From: Cryptomeria japonica
Lineage: Eukaryota > Streptophyta > Pinopsida > Cupressales > Cupressaceae
Assembly (NCBI RefSeq): GCF_030272615.1
Contig: NC_081413.1
Span: 337,029,302-337,093,301 of the forward strand
DNA: 64,000 nt
Direction: 5' to 3'
Made by a program: the position numbers and the translations under genes
Shown: one piece after another, positions 23,372 through 34,295 of the stretch
Layout: the number at the start of each line of letters is the position of its first letter
Numbering within the stretch: the first letter of the stretch is position 1
The notes under the pieces: generated by a model
What the model saw: the letters and a program-made list of their open reading frames with translations, nothing else
Database searches by the model: none
Told to the model about the DNA's origin: nothing

Positions 23372-23751
23372 AGTATTACTGTGAGCAAGTGAGGTAACAA
23401 GCTATGGTGAGTGTGTCATGTGGTGAGAAACCCCTGAATCAATAATCCAAGTGGATGCAGAAGGAATAGATCGTGTAGAAAGAGCATGTCCTTTCCTAGT
23501 AGAAGAGGAAGATGGAGGCTAAGGAGGAGAAATATGATGCTGCTGCATGGATGCCTCCAAGGCCTCTAATCGTTTCCAATAGCGAGAAACTGGATGACCT
23601 TCTTTACCACAGAAACTACAAAGTTCATCTAACTTCTTCTTAGTCTCGGAGGAAGACTCACCAGACTTAGAAGAGTGCTCCTGTTTGGGATATGACTTTG
23701 GTTTGTAATTAGACTTAGGTGGTGGCATAAACTACAGAGCAACTTCTGAGA
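23372..23751 (-). pseudogene. Copia gag zinc knuckle and protease start
   Basis: Minus ORF 23519-23728 ends the gag: CSFCGKEGHPVSRYWKR is a C-x2-C-x4-H knuckle whose last cysteine position reads Y. After TAA/TAG-type breaks the sequence WIIDSGVSHHMT near 23430 carries the copia protease D-S-G active site. The protease is cut at 23371 by the plus-strand fragment. Gag binds RNA; the protease would process the polyprotein. Confidence 0.8.
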
Positions 23752-23972
23752 TCCCAAGAGCATCTGCAAGCAAAATACCCGTCACAAGAGAAGATTGGAG
23801 ACATAACACAAAAAAGGCTATGAAGAAAAGATTATCATTTTAGAGAGGGAAATTAAAAAAGAAAAGTTACAATACAATCCTTATGACAGGAGAATAGAAA
23901 CCCTTGCCTCCAGAGAAAATCTTCTGAAAATAAATCAGGAACAAGCAGCGACAGATGATGGCTCTGATACCA
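23752..23972 (-). other. Partial copia LTR, leader and primer site
   Basis: 23752-23910 resembles part of the 19066-19418 LTR. 23911-23960 is a short leader and 23961-23972 (GCTCTGATACCA on plus) is the Met-type primer site next to the outer right LTR. A partial LTR lying inside a leader is one more sign of recombination. Confidence 0.7.
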
Positions 23973-24301
23973 TATTAGAGTTGAGAAAAAATCAACTCTA
24001 CAACTCCCAAAGATCACCTGCATGCAAACCTATCACGAAAGAAGAGAAGCAAAAAAGCTACGGAGGCCAAAATTCAGAGATCCAGAAAAGAGGAGTCATA
24101 TTGATTGTGCAACAAGAGTGTAACTCAATAATTACAGTTGTTATGAAAATACAAAGAGAGAATCCTTATAAAAGGGTACTCGAAACCCTAAAGGAGAAAA
24201 TCCTAAAGAATTATACGATTCCTAAGTTTAGCTTAAGCATAGAGTATAATAGACTAATAATTAAATAAATAATTATTAGCTAATAAAAGATTACTCTAAC
24301 A
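23973..24301 (-). repeat. 5' LTR (right) of the mosaic copia element
   Basis: On minus it starts TGTTAGAG at 24301 and ends CTCTAATA at 23973. It is about 93% like the 17122-17448 LTR by eye, so the pair dates from one insertion. CACAC follows on the plus strand. Confidence 0.88.
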
Positions 24302-24616
24302 CACACCATGGCATATTTTGATAATCAAGTTACTTTGTAATTTGAGCCTTAAATTTCTTTGTAATTTGGTATTTTTATTTTTCATGACTCATAGTAAGCG
24401 AATCTTACTAGGCTAGCAATCATGTTCTCTCTCTTTTCTCTTTCTTATGATGTTCCTTTTATCTTGACATTAGAGTAGTAAGATCCTAAAGTCCCTAAGG
24501 GCTTAGTGCATCTTGTCTCTTTGATATCTTGATGTTGATGAAAGTTTTCAATGCAAACCTTTGTACTTTACCGTGAGTATGCTTAGTCTCGTACTCCCGC
24601 TAAAGTGGGGGATAAA
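24302..24616 (+). other. Gypsy relic, 3' interior and polypurine tract
   Basis: Non-coding continuation of the interrupted gypsy relic. AAAGTGGGGGA at about 24602-24612 is a polypurine tract just before the LTR start. Confidence 0.65.
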
Positions 24617-25620
24617 TGTAGCATCCCAAATTGTACTCGCCTACAATTTTGTCCTCACTTGGACCTCACTTTGGCGCTTCAGCTTCCAAGGCCTGACTGA
24701 AGTACTGATTCTACTCGCATAACCTATCAAACATGCTTTTTCACTATCTTCATAATCTCCCCCAAACCTCGATCCCTAATTTCCAGGACCATGACACCCA
24801 GCGCTATGGTCCTCTCAAAAAAGGCCAATTTGGATCCTCATAACGGTCACATCATTTTAGTGAGGACCTAGATCCCATGTCAGCCTACTCCGAAAAATTA
24901 ATTTGTTTTTCTGGTAGACATGTATAAAAGGAGGTCTACCCCTCTCATTTTAAACCTAACAAATTGAAATCAAAATCTACACTACAAAAAAATCAAGTGA
25001 GCAAGAAATCAGTCTTTCATCAAGTATTGGAGCAAAAGTGAAGTCGAGTTTAAGACATAATTGAAGATGACATCCATGATCTATGTTTTACAAAAACAAC
25101 ATACATGAAACCCTAATTCCTTTGTGAAGGTCAAACAAAACTCCATTGAGGTGTATCAATAGTGTTTCAATTATTTTTCAGCATTTCCCTCAAAAGGAAA
25201 GTATTTTACTACAATCTTTCATTACATTTATCAATTCAATTTCATGGTTAATTCCAAAACTAAGGTTTGACCTAAGGCAAACTCATATTCCCAATATATT
25301 TCCCTTTCTTTAATTTTGTGTATAGGAACAAGTACGAAGTTGTACTTGGGAGGATCAATAGAGTTCACAGTGACAAATAGGTTCAACTTTCGACAACGAA
25401 AAATTTGGAGGACCATGGCGAATTAATACTACCTAGTCCCAAAAATTAGGTCGAACTACTGAGAATAGATTCTAAACAGCTTATTTTTCCCAAATCTCGG
25501 TCAGTAGCTCCATGGGACATCTATAGCTTACTATTTTTGTCAGAATACTTCAATTATTACCTATTTTGCCCCAATCATCAAACAATCAAATCAATTCAAT
25601 CTAGGAAGCAGAAAGGCCTT
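24617..25620 (+). repeat. Gypsy 3' LTR (right end approximate)
   Basis: It starts TGTAGCATCCC directly after the polypurine tract. A TATA-like GTATAAAAGG lies at about 24927, followed by a transcript-start-like region. I could not fix the CA end; about 25600 is a guess from the change in composition. Confidence 0.55.
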
Positions 25621-26159
25621 ACCCAAAGAGCCTAGAATCTCATCAAAATCTTAGTCTTTTGAGGCTAGATCTATTAGATTCTTTCTCCCTTCCAAATGTT
25701 TTGGTGAATTAGGTCATTTAGCGGTTTTATTCTCTTAATTTAACCCTAACCCTAATTTCCCACCTTTACACCTAGTAATAACTTTTTGTTACAATATTTT
25801 GACTTTTTAATCATAAAGTATTCTTGGTAACTTATGCCCATTGCAAGATATTATTTTTCATTTAAAAATACATCAATTATCACATTTTTTTGATGAAGAG
25901 ATCCACTCTTAGTGCTTGGAGTAACTGCATAAACAAAAAATATTGCACTACTTCCAAAATTGTCATCTACTAAGCTAGATTTCATCTGCTAAAATATGAT
26001 GACCGACTTAAATGGAAATATTATTTAATCTCTGAATTTTTCTTCCCATGCCACATATGTCTTTTATGATGGCCATTTGAACTATTGAATTTTATTGATA
26101 TTTTCATTGTGACTTGCATATTTGGCATCCAAAACTTCTTTCCCTACTAAAACTTTCAC
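25621..26159. other. AT-rich spacer, no gene seen
   Basis: Sequence is AT-rich with short open frames only. I see no repeat end or coding motif. Confidence 0.4.
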
Positions 26160-26520
26160 AAATCATCTCTGGGGTGTACATTCCATCCAGTGTGGTGTTG
26201 AGCTATCCAACATTCAATTTATTATCCATAGACACAAAGGATAATAGATTAGGGACTATATTATTGAATTATGCTTTCCATTTCTCCAAGGTTTTTGCTC
26301 GACCTTTCTCATCCTTGATGCCATACATCACCTTATTATCAACTCAATCAATTATGCTAAGCTTCTCCTCAAAGTTTTTGTTAATCTTAATCATATAGGC
26401 CACTACCTCTTTCAAAAATTCCATCTCACTGGTTTCCTTTATCTCTCTGAGTTTGCCAAGATCAAATCTTGACACCTTGGTGGTGGGTAAGGTTGTTGAT
26501 GTTACAATTTGCACCATTTA
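26160..26520 (-). pseudogene. Unidentified minus-strand coding remnant
   Basis: From ATG at about 26518 one minus frame stays coding-like for about 120 codons with three stops (TGA, TAA, TAG) and no shift. It is rich in K, E and hydrophobic residues (FDLGKLREIKETSEMEFLKE, then IKINKNFEEKLSIID and YGIKDEKGRAKTLEKW). I do not recognise a family. It could be a decayed mobile-element ORF or a captured host exon. It stands isolated left of the LTR at 26938. Confidence 0.35.
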
Positions 26521-26937
26521 GTTTCTTTTCAATATCAAACCAGGTGTGTCTTAAAGCTGTTTACGATAGGGATTTGATTAAGATTGGTGGTTTTTGCACC
26601 ATAAAATAAAGACTTAGGTTCGGTCATGCTCCACCAAGATCTCTCAGGATCTCTTCTCTACGGTTGAATTCAAAGTCTAAAGATATTCTACAAACTAAGT
26701 ACAAAAAGACTAAAACTATCCTAAAGAGGATTCTAGCATTTGTATCAAGAGTTAAACAGGACATGATCAAGATTCATTCATGGAACTATCTATTTAAACC
26801 AAGACACTTCAAAATTTAAATTCTAATCTATGTGCTGGAAAAATAAATCTATTTTATTTGCAGGAAACATAATCTATTCTACGCTTGCAAAATTTGAAAT
26901 CTATTCTAATAAATATTTAAAACAAACTAACATTCCA
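26521..26937. other. Spacer, no gene seen
   Basis: No coding signal or repeat structure is visible between the coding remnant and the likely LTR. Confidence 0.4.
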
Positions 26938-27942
26938 TGAGCAAGTCCAAATAGAGTCTTTATTATAACTTTTGTTCCAAATACCATCATCGTTAACAGT
27001 TACTATGAAAGCAAAATACATCATTGAATGAAATTAAGCAAAACTATGAAACCGAAATTTTTAACAATGCATCCATTCATTAAAGTACTACTGCATTAAA
27101 TAAATAACTACGATCTTTGCAATCAATTTTCATCTACTTAAAACTTATCACAAATAAACATAACAAAATGTAATAAAACCAAATGCACAAAACTGGAATA
27201 GAAATGAAATCAAACAAAGATCACCTCCCTTCAATCAAGTAGGCCCTGCTCTTCCTCTAGTGGGATCCGTAACACAACTATTCTTGGATCAACTTCAGAT
27301 TTCCATTGAAATGAACTTCCAGAAGGAACTAAAACAAGTTTGTAGATTACAAAATGCGAGACTCTAACTGTTGGCTAACTACTGACTATCTTTTTAGCTT
27401 TTAGCTGAAAGTAAAGGGATATTTATACATATCTTTATTCAAATTCAAATACAAAGTTACCCACTTAAAATGGAGTAACGACTAAAAACTGAACTGAAGA
27501 AAACTTAACACTTAATTTAATGACTTCAGATAGAAGTTGAAGTTCATGGAAACAATCGATGAAATAGACTCAGAGGATATCAAGGGTATCTCTCTAGCTG
27601 GAGCAATCAAGAGAAATCACCATTCACACGTTGGCTAAACTAGAATTTGTAACTCCTTGTCTGCTAGTTAGTTTCAAACACATTTGAAAACGTATCCAAG
27701 AAAATAGAACAAAACACAATGATAAACATCCTGAATATTTGCCCATTCATCCATACTAATCGGAAAAAATGAAAACATTTAATCACAAGATATTACTTCT
27801 AATATGCTTTCTAATTAGCATAATATAATAGTATAAAGGAGTAAATATGCATCCATTAGATATGCCTCTAGGCGCATTAGTTCACAAAATATTAAAAGTT
27901 TTAAGTAGAAAGTATAATTAAAAGTAACATGATTAATGCTCA
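26938..27942 (-). repeat. Likely 3' LTR of a minus-strand retrotransposon
   Basis: The ends read TGAGC (26938) and GCTCA (27942), a perfect 5-bp inverted pair with TG...CA. On minus, a TATAAATA lies at 27420-27427. Directly to the right, 27943-27960 is purine-only on minus apart from its final base pair region (GGAGGGGGAGAAAATGA), a good polypurine tract. The left end is less certain than the right. Confidence 0.45.
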
Positions 27943-27960
27943 TCATTTTCTCCCCCTCCT
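27943..27960 (-). promoter_or_regulatory. Polypurine tract
   Basis: Minus strand GGAGGGGGAGAAAATGA abuts the LTR start TGAGC. It would prime plus-strand DNA synthesis. Confidence 0.6.
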
Positions 27961-29065
27961 GTCATGAACCATGTCCTCATGGTTGATCTATAATATCTAT
28001 GTTTTGTCTTTCAATCCATAGGACTAAGTCTAAATGATTGAAGTTGTATTGATGATATGCTCTGGGAGGCACATACTCATTCCACTGTTCCACTATATCA
28101 ATCCATTTTCTCAGAGTCGCTCCTGCAAAGTTACTAGGTGCATTCAACTATGGTGTTGGCATGAGAACCAATGGAGGTTTAAATCTCATCCCTACCCATT
28201 GCATATCTTGTTCTTCAATGATTTTGATTATCGACCTCACTCCGTTTAAGCTCCAGGTAATATTGGTAGGAGAAATAGGTTCTAAGCTCCTTCTTAACTA
28301 CACATGTATGGTATTATATCTTGTTCTAGATGTCTATAGAGCTCAATAGGGTAGTTGATTTTGCACCTCTCTAAATATTTGAATGCTAGCAATGAGATTC
28401 CTATGACAGGTTGGTTGAACTTGCTCAAATTGGGCAATGGAAATGAACTTTGATTTGAATGCTGATGATTTGGGAGTTTCATCCCTTATGGGAAGTCCCA
28501 ACCTATGTTGTTGTTCTTTGTATTGGTTCACCCTATCCTCCAATTCAATTTGATTTTGTAACAAAGAAACAAATACTCTTACTTGAACTTCACCAAAAAA
28601 GATGTTTATAAAAGACTGGTAGTAACGTCCTAGGAGAAAACCATGTAAATAAAATTCACACATTTGGTTTTGGTAAACATGATGACTCTTATAAAAATCT
28701 TCAAGGAAGTCATCATCATCTTCATATTTTGTTTTTTTTCCTAGTACCAACTGATTTATCTTCCATTGGAGAAATTTCTCTTGGAGGAACAAAGCGTATA
28801 TCCCTGAATTTTTTCTCATTGCCAACAGAGCTGAGGATAACTCTACTACATGCTCTAATCTTTGTATAGCTTTGTCCTTCTAATCTTTCATCTCTTCTAG
28901 TTATTTTGACAACTCAATATTTTCTTTCTTACACTTCTCAATAGTCAAAGAGAGACTCCAGGGAATAGAAAAGGAAGTTGAAGTGTCAGGATCACGAATC
29001 TAGATCTTTTGGCCTCTTAATTGTTGTTCTTTTTGCTCCAATTCTTCTTTTAACTTCCTTATTAT
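27961..29065 (-). pseudogene. Unidentified retrotransposon ORF before the polypurine tract
   Basis: Reading leftward from 29065 the frame begins with a coiled-coil-like stretch (KLKEELEQKEQQLRGQK), three stops, then RLEHVVELSSALLAMRKNSG and an uninterrupted 160 codons (28343-28825) with LFLQEKFLQWKINQLVLGKK, the acidic EDDDDFLEDF, YLHGFLLGRYYQSFINIFFG and LLQNQIELEDRVNQYKEQQH. After frame changes, LRKWIDIVEQWNEYVPPRAY reaches almost to the polypurine tract. I know no family for it. It is truncated on its N-terminal side by the CACTA-like end at 29066. Its place just upstream of the 3' LTR is where gag-only or extra-ORF elements end. Confidence 0.55.
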
Positions 29066-29201
29066 CACAAGTACAAAAACAACAATATATGACTAAAGAA
29101 ACTACTAAAAATTGCATATAAATGACTAATCTTGGTCATGTGACCATTAGTAGTTTATTGTCGGTCATTTATAACGTGACCAAATTTATGACTAAACTAT
29201 T

Positions 29202-30025
29202 TGATGCAGGAGCATCCCCGGTCGATGGGCAATCTTGTATCAACCAAAAAATATTTCCTTTCAGTTTTGTTCTTGTTTTGTTCTTTGTGCAGTTTTATGT
29301 GTTCTTGCTAGTTGACACCGGTAGTTGCTTGTTCTTCATGGCAGATCTTGTTTTCATTTTCCCGATGGTTTCATGTGGTTGATTCTAGATTTCTAGTCCA
29401 TTTGGGTTCTTTTTTGGTAAGTTGTCGCTTCTGGTTGGCTGTTTCTGGGTTCCCAAGGTAGTTCTTGTGCTTACCGGTTGGTTTTCCTTCATTACCGACA
29501 TGATTCTTGGCGTGTGGATCCATCTTGGGTCTTGTCTGATGTTCTTTGGCATGTGGCTGACCTTCCTTTTGAACCACATCACTTGATTGTTATTTTCTGA
29601 AAATATTTCTTAATTCTTAGGGCCGACCTAATTACACGTTTCATTTTCTCACATTGGTGAATGTAATCTTGTGAGGCCGACCCATAAATGTTCCGATGGG
29701 TATAAATATGTTATCATGTATTCATTGTAGGGGGCAGAGGAAGTAGAACTCAAAATAAGGATTGAGATTCGCATGTTGTGATCTGGTCGATTCTTAGAGT
29801 CTCGGTTGGATTGTATCTGGCTTGAAGCCTGTATGTAACTGATTAATTACCAGATGTTCTTTGATGATAATCTAATGATTTTCGGATGATTTCCAGAAGT
29901 TATAAGGCTTTAATATGATCTATTTATGTGAATTTGTTACATTTTCTTGTTGCTTCTGTTGTGTCTCTCTTGTTGCATAAGTCGGTTGACTCTTTTGAGG
30001 GTATTTATCGGTTATGGCTGCATTA
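29202..30025 (+). repeat. 5' LTR (824 bp) of the gag-only element
   Basis: It starts TGATGCAG and ends CTGCATTA. GGTATAAATA near 29699 is TATA-like, with a GAGGCCGACC motif just before it. The two LTRs differ at scattered points only. Confidence 0.88.
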
Positions 30026-30203
30026 AGTGGCATCAAAGTTGGTTATGGACTGGCTGGTAGAAGAATCATTTGCAAACATTGAGGCATTCCTTGGGGTGGA
30101 TGGATCGCCAATTGGAGGCAGGCTACACGTGTGTTCAATAGATCGTCGAGGGGAGGCAATTGAAACTGGTAGTCAGATCGTCGAATATAGGTAGTTCATC
30201 GGA

Positions 30204-31052
30204 GTGGAAGGAGAGATGCCGCCAAGGAGGACAAACCCCCGGAGGGTAGAGCAGATGATGGAAGACTTCAAGAATGAAGTAAGGAATGAAATCTGGAATG
30301 CTTTAGTTGGTTTGCGGAGAAACCCTAATTCTAAGGATGAATATGAGGAAGCCAGGGAAGAGCTTGAGGAAGCTGGAGGACCAGGAGATTGAAGAGAGGA
30401 AAGATTCCTAAGAGTAGTGGTGCAAGCAAGTAAAGTGCATAAAGTTGAGGTTTCTAATTTTTTTAGAATGTTGAACCTAGAGGATTTGATCGATTGGATC
30501 GAAGAGTTGGAGGACTACTTTGAGTTTGAGGATGTCAAGGACCCGCAAAGAGTCTGGTTGGCACAAACCAATTTGAAAGGGCATGTTGCCTTATGGTGGA
30601 AAGAATTACAAAAAGACAGAGTGGAGAATGGTGAATTGAAGATCACTCGGCGGAGACAGATGGTTGCAAGATTTAAGGCCAAGTTCATACCAGGAGACTA
30701 TGAATTGGAGTTGTTTAAGAAGTTGCAAAACCTTAAACAAAGAAACATGACTGTGAAGGAATATACTGAGGAATTCTACAAGGTGGTAATCAGATCTGGA
30801 CATAGAGAGATGGACAGAGAAAATGTGGCAAGGTACATCAATGGACTTGCTTTTAACATTCAAGATGAGATGAGTATGTTGAATATTTCCACAATTGAAG
30901 AAGCTTACCAATATGCTTTGAAGGTTGAGGAGAAAGTGAGGAGAAGACAACCGAATAAGGGAAAGGAGAAATTCAAGATGAGTGATAATATGAAGAAACC
31001 GGTTGAAGAAGAGGAGTCAAAACCTAAGTGGAGTAAAGAACTGGTTGCATAA
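30204..31052 (+). pseudogene. Gypsy-type gag of the nested element
   Basis: Two open stretches, 30204-30392 and 30417-31052, lie in the same frame register and are separated by a TGA near 30390. The first is basic (MPPRRTNPRR) then acidic. The second holds the retrotransposon gag domain: LEDLIDWIEELEDYFEFEDV, QTNLKGHVALWWKELQKDR, and MTVKEYTEEFYKVVIRSG, ending in basic and acidic tail residues. No zinc knuckle is seen. The capsid domain would package element RNA. Downstream to 31448 only a short IFIPNPF-type remnant of pol is visible. Confidence 0.8.
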
Positions 31053-31448
31053 GTTATACCAGAGGGTTTGAAGAAAGATCTGATAGAACCAGTTGCAAAG
31101 GTTATACCAGAAGGTGACATGAATTTTCAAAAGGATCTGACAGTTGAGTCTGATAGATAGATGGAACCAGTTGACAAAGAGCTGATGGTAACAAACTGGA
31201 TAATGTTTTGTGGTAGAACCAAATCAGAGTTGCAGAAATAGAGATAATGTGCAGATCTGAAGCAAAGAAAGGGAAATAAAGAGGGTTAAAGGTTAGAGAA
31301 ACCGGTTGAGGCACCGAAAGAGCTAAAGCAAAGGTTGACTGACAAAGAAGATGTCTGGATCAGAAATGAGCATGGGATCTTCATTCCAAATCCTTTTAGA
31401 TGTTCATGAGTTACCTCTCATGGAACATCTTTTTCTACCTCAGTTGTC

Positions 31449-32272
31449 TAATGCAAGAGCATCCCTGGTCGATGGGCAATCTTGCATCAACCAAAAAATA
31501 TTTCCTTTCAGTTTTGTTCTTGTTTTGTTCTTTGTGCAGTTTTATGTGTTCTTGCCGGTTGGCATCGACAATTGCTTGTTCTTCGTGGTAGATCTTGTTT
31601 TTGGTTTCCCGATGATTTCATGTGGTTGATTCCATATTTCTAGTCCATTTGGGTTCTTTTCCAATCAATTATCGCTTCCAATTGGTTGTTTCTGGGTTAT
31701 TGAGGTAGTTCTTGTGCTTATTGGTTGGTTTTCCTTCATTATCGGCGTGATTATTGGTGTGTGGATCCATCTTGGGTCTTGTCCGATGTTCTTTGGCATG
31801 TGGCTGACCTTCCTTCTGAACCGCATCACTTGGTTGTTATTTTCTGGAAAGATTTCTTAATTCTTAGGGCCGACCTAATTACATGTTTCATTTTCCTACA
31901 TTGGTGAATGTAATCTTATGAGGCCGACCCGGAAGTGTTCCGGTGGGTATAAATACATTATCATTTATTCATTGTAGGGGGCAGAGGAAGTAGAACTTGG
32001 AATAAGGATTGAGATTTGCATGTTGTGATCTAGTTGATTCTTAAAGTCCTGGTTGGATTGTATCTGGCTTAATGCCTGTATGTAACCAGTTAATTACTGG
32101 ATGTTCTTTGATGATAATTTGATGATTGTCAGAAGATTTCCGGAAGTTCTAAGGCTTTAATATGATCTATTTATGTGAATTTGTTATGTTTTCTTGCTGC
32201 TTTCGTTGTGTCTCTTTTGTTGCATAAGCTGGTTGACTCTTTTGAAGGTTTTTACCGGTTATGGTTGCATTA
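31449..32272 (+). repeat. 3' LTR (824 bp) of the gag-only element
   Basis: It starts TAATGCAA (decayed TGATGCAG) and ends TGCATTA. The CTATT flank follows. TATA-like GTATAAATA is near 31947. Confidence 0.86.
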
Positions 32273-32277
32273 CTATT

Positions 32278-32700
32278 TTAGTCATTTATTGGTTGTTTTG
32301 ATTGATCAATTTGGTCATTGATTTAGTCATGGATTTGGTCATTGATTTAGTCATTAATTTAGTCATTGATTGTTGTTAACTGGTCATTTATTTAGTCATG
32401 GTAGTGATTTATTTAATCATTATTTTAGTCATTGATTGTTGTTAACTGATCATTTATTTAGCCATGGTAGTCATTTATTTAGTCATTGATTGTTGTTAAG
32501 TGGTCATTTATTTAGTCATTGTAATCATTAATTGCCATCAATTGGTAGTATATTTAGTCATTTTTATTCACTGATTTCCACCCATTGGTAGTATATTTAG
32601 TCATTTTTATTCACTGATTTCCACCCATTGGTAGTATATTTAGTCATTTTTATTTAGTGGTTTCCATTAATTGGTAGTAAATATAGTCATGATATGAATA
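32278..32700. repeat. Subterminal AGTCATT repeat array of terminus 1
   Basis: Many short direct repeats of the type TTTAGTCATTTATT or TTTGGTCATTGATT, then three ~45-bp repeats ending GGTAGTATATTTAGTCATTT. Such subterminal repeats are where En/Spm transposase proteins bind. It contains the uninterrupted sequence (32514-32539) that the LINE hit in the second copy. Confidence 0.8.
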
Positions 32701-32939
32701 ATTTATTAAATACTGTAAATTTTATAATGCAAATAACATGATGTTAAACTTGAACTAAAACATAAAAGCAAATAAAAATATTACATATACGAACAAGCTA
32801 CAACATGCTAGAATTAAAAGATAATAAAAAATGTCAAAGTTGTCTAAGAGTTTCCAACTCTTTCAAATACACCATAATACATTAGTACAAAAACAACAAT
32901 ATATGACTTAAAAAACCACTAAAATTTGCATATAAATGA

Positions 32940-33255
32940 CTAATCTTGGTCACGTGACCATTTCTAGTTTATTGCCGATCATTTATAACATGACCAAATT
33001 TATGACTAAACTATTTTAGTCATTTATTGGTTGTTTTGATTGATCATTTTGGTCATCGATTTAGTCATTGATTTGGTCATTGATTTAGTTATTAGTTTAG
33101 TCATTGATTTAGTCGTTGATTGTTGTTAAGTGGTCATTTATTTAGTCATGGTAGTGATTTATTTAGTCATATATTTAGTCATTGATTGTTGTTAACCGGT
33201 CATTTATTTAGTCATTGATTGTTTTTAATCAGTCATTTATTTAGTCATTGTAATC
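32940..33255. repeat. Left subterminal repeat array of the CACTA-like element
   Basis: Direct repeats TTTAGTCATTGATT, TTTGGTCATTGATT and TGGTCATTTATTTAGTCAT, close copies of those at 32278-32530. It breaks off at the LINE insertion (33243-33255 target duplication) and resumes at 38133. Confidence 0.85.
33243..33255. repeat. Left target-site duplication of the LINE
   Basis: AGTCATTGTAATC, matched by AGTCATTGTACTC at 38120-38132 with one mismatch. Confidence 0.88.
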
Positions 33256-33368
33256 TTTTTTTTTTTTGAATAAAGGGGTAAAAACTTTATTGAAAATTAG
33301 AATCAAGAATTACATCAGAAAACCAGAGCCTCAAAGCTCCATAAGAGAACCACAAGCCCAACCAAAGA

Positions 33369-34295
33369 TCAACCAACTTCATAACTATCCATATCCTCAG
33401 TAAAGATCTTATGCAAGTCCTGACAGTAATCCAAAGATAGATGCTCCCAACCCTCAACTTTCCAATCATCACCATGCTTCGAGGCCCACTTAGCCAAACA
33501 ATTAGCTGCTCTATTCCATTCACAAGGAATGTGGATGAAAGACACCTTCTCCATCATAGCACTAATTTGTAAAATTTGGTGAACAATCCCTGCCAGCTGC
33601 CAATTAATCCCACTCACCTTCTGCTCAATCAACAGGTTAACAATAATCTGCGAATCCGATTCGCAGATAACCTTACACCACCCCAACTCAAAAGCACGCT
33701 TCAGGGAATAGAAAATTGCTAATCCCTCCATAAACTTATTATATTTTTGCTCTTTATGCATCGAAAAGAAGAAAACCACATCCCACATACGATCCCTACC
33801 AACACCACCAATCCCAGTAGGACCTGGATTACCTCTAGAGGAGCCATCAGTGTTAATCTTGATGGACTCATCTAGAGGGGGCATCCACCTTCCCACCCTT
33901 TGAACCTTCTTCATAGCACGTCTACCTCTCCTGACACAAGCTGAGACGAGAGACATCTCCTGCAAACCCAATCTACTCACAATATCAGCCTCTCCTCTAT
34001 CCAGAGGAAAATTCTCCTCACATTTAGCTTCCACCGTCTCCCAGGTCATAACAATGGTTCTATTCCACACTTGCTGAACTAATAGTCTGACCTCCCTAAA
34101 AATCATCCTATTCCTCTCTAGCCAGATCTGCCAAAGTATGAAAATGGGCCCAACGTGCCAAACAGTCTGGAGAAAAGAGGACAAAAGAGGAGGCCTGCCC
34201 AAATTGCTCCAAAACTCCACCAAAGAATCTGCGTGAACACAAAGGTGCTTCCACACCCCCACTAGTAATGTTAGATTAGCAGCGAGAAAGGGCAT
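33369..34295 (-). pseudogene. LINE ORF2 RNase H domain
   Basis: An open 308 codons. KINTDGSSRGNPGPTGIGGV holds the first catalytic Asp, FMEGLAIFYSLKRAFELG the Glu, ICESDSQIIVNLLI the second Asp, and CEWNRAANCLAKWASKHG the tail where the usual D (AD..A) reads N. RNase H removes RNA after reverse transcription. This is the longest open stretch of the copy, but it is in a different frame from zf-RVT, so ORF2 as a whole is broken. Confidence 0.9.

Larger units (their letters stand above)
17122..24301 (-). mobile_element. Mosaic copia-type LTR element, 7.2 kb, with inverted arms
   Basis: Outer LTRs of 327 bp (17122-17448) and 329 bp (23973-24301) lie in the same minus orientation. Flanks CACAT (17117-17121) and CACAC (24302-24306) suggest one insertion. 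A Met-type primer site (23961-23972) adjoins the right LTR. The inside is a patchwork: coding-free family interior on the minus strand (17449-19053), a divergent LTR (19066-19418), copia RNase H and RT on minus (19450-21580), coding-free family interior plus a truncated LTR on plus (21580-23371), then copia gag-knuckle and protease start on minus (23372-23740) and a partial LTR. Integrase is missing. Recombination or nested insertion built it; I cannot order the events. Confidence 0.75.
29202..32272 (+). mobile_element. Gag-only Ty3/gypsy-type LTR element nested in the CACTA-like end
   Basis: Two LTRs of exactly 824 bp (29202-30025 and 31449-32272) are flanked by a perfect CTATT target duplication (29197-29201 and 32273-32277). 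The second CACTA-like copy at 32999-33021 shows the uninterrupted site. Ends are TGATGCAG and CTGCATTA, a near-inverted pair. A weak Met-type primer site (TGGCATCAAAGT, 30028-30039) follows. The 1.4-kb interior carries gag only, and no polypurine tract is clear before the right LTR, so it is non-autonomous. Confidence 0.9.
29066..32700 (+). mobile_element. CACTA-like terminus 1, interrupted by an LTR element
   Basis: It starts CACAAGTACAAAAACAACAA at 29066 and runs into TAGTCATTTATT-type repeats. It is broken at 29201/32273 by the gag-only LTR element and continues as a subterminal array to about 32700. The same first 140 bp recur at 32880. CACTAGTA-type ends are typical of plant En/Spm elements. 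No right end or transposase can be assigned to this copy. Confidence 0.6.
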
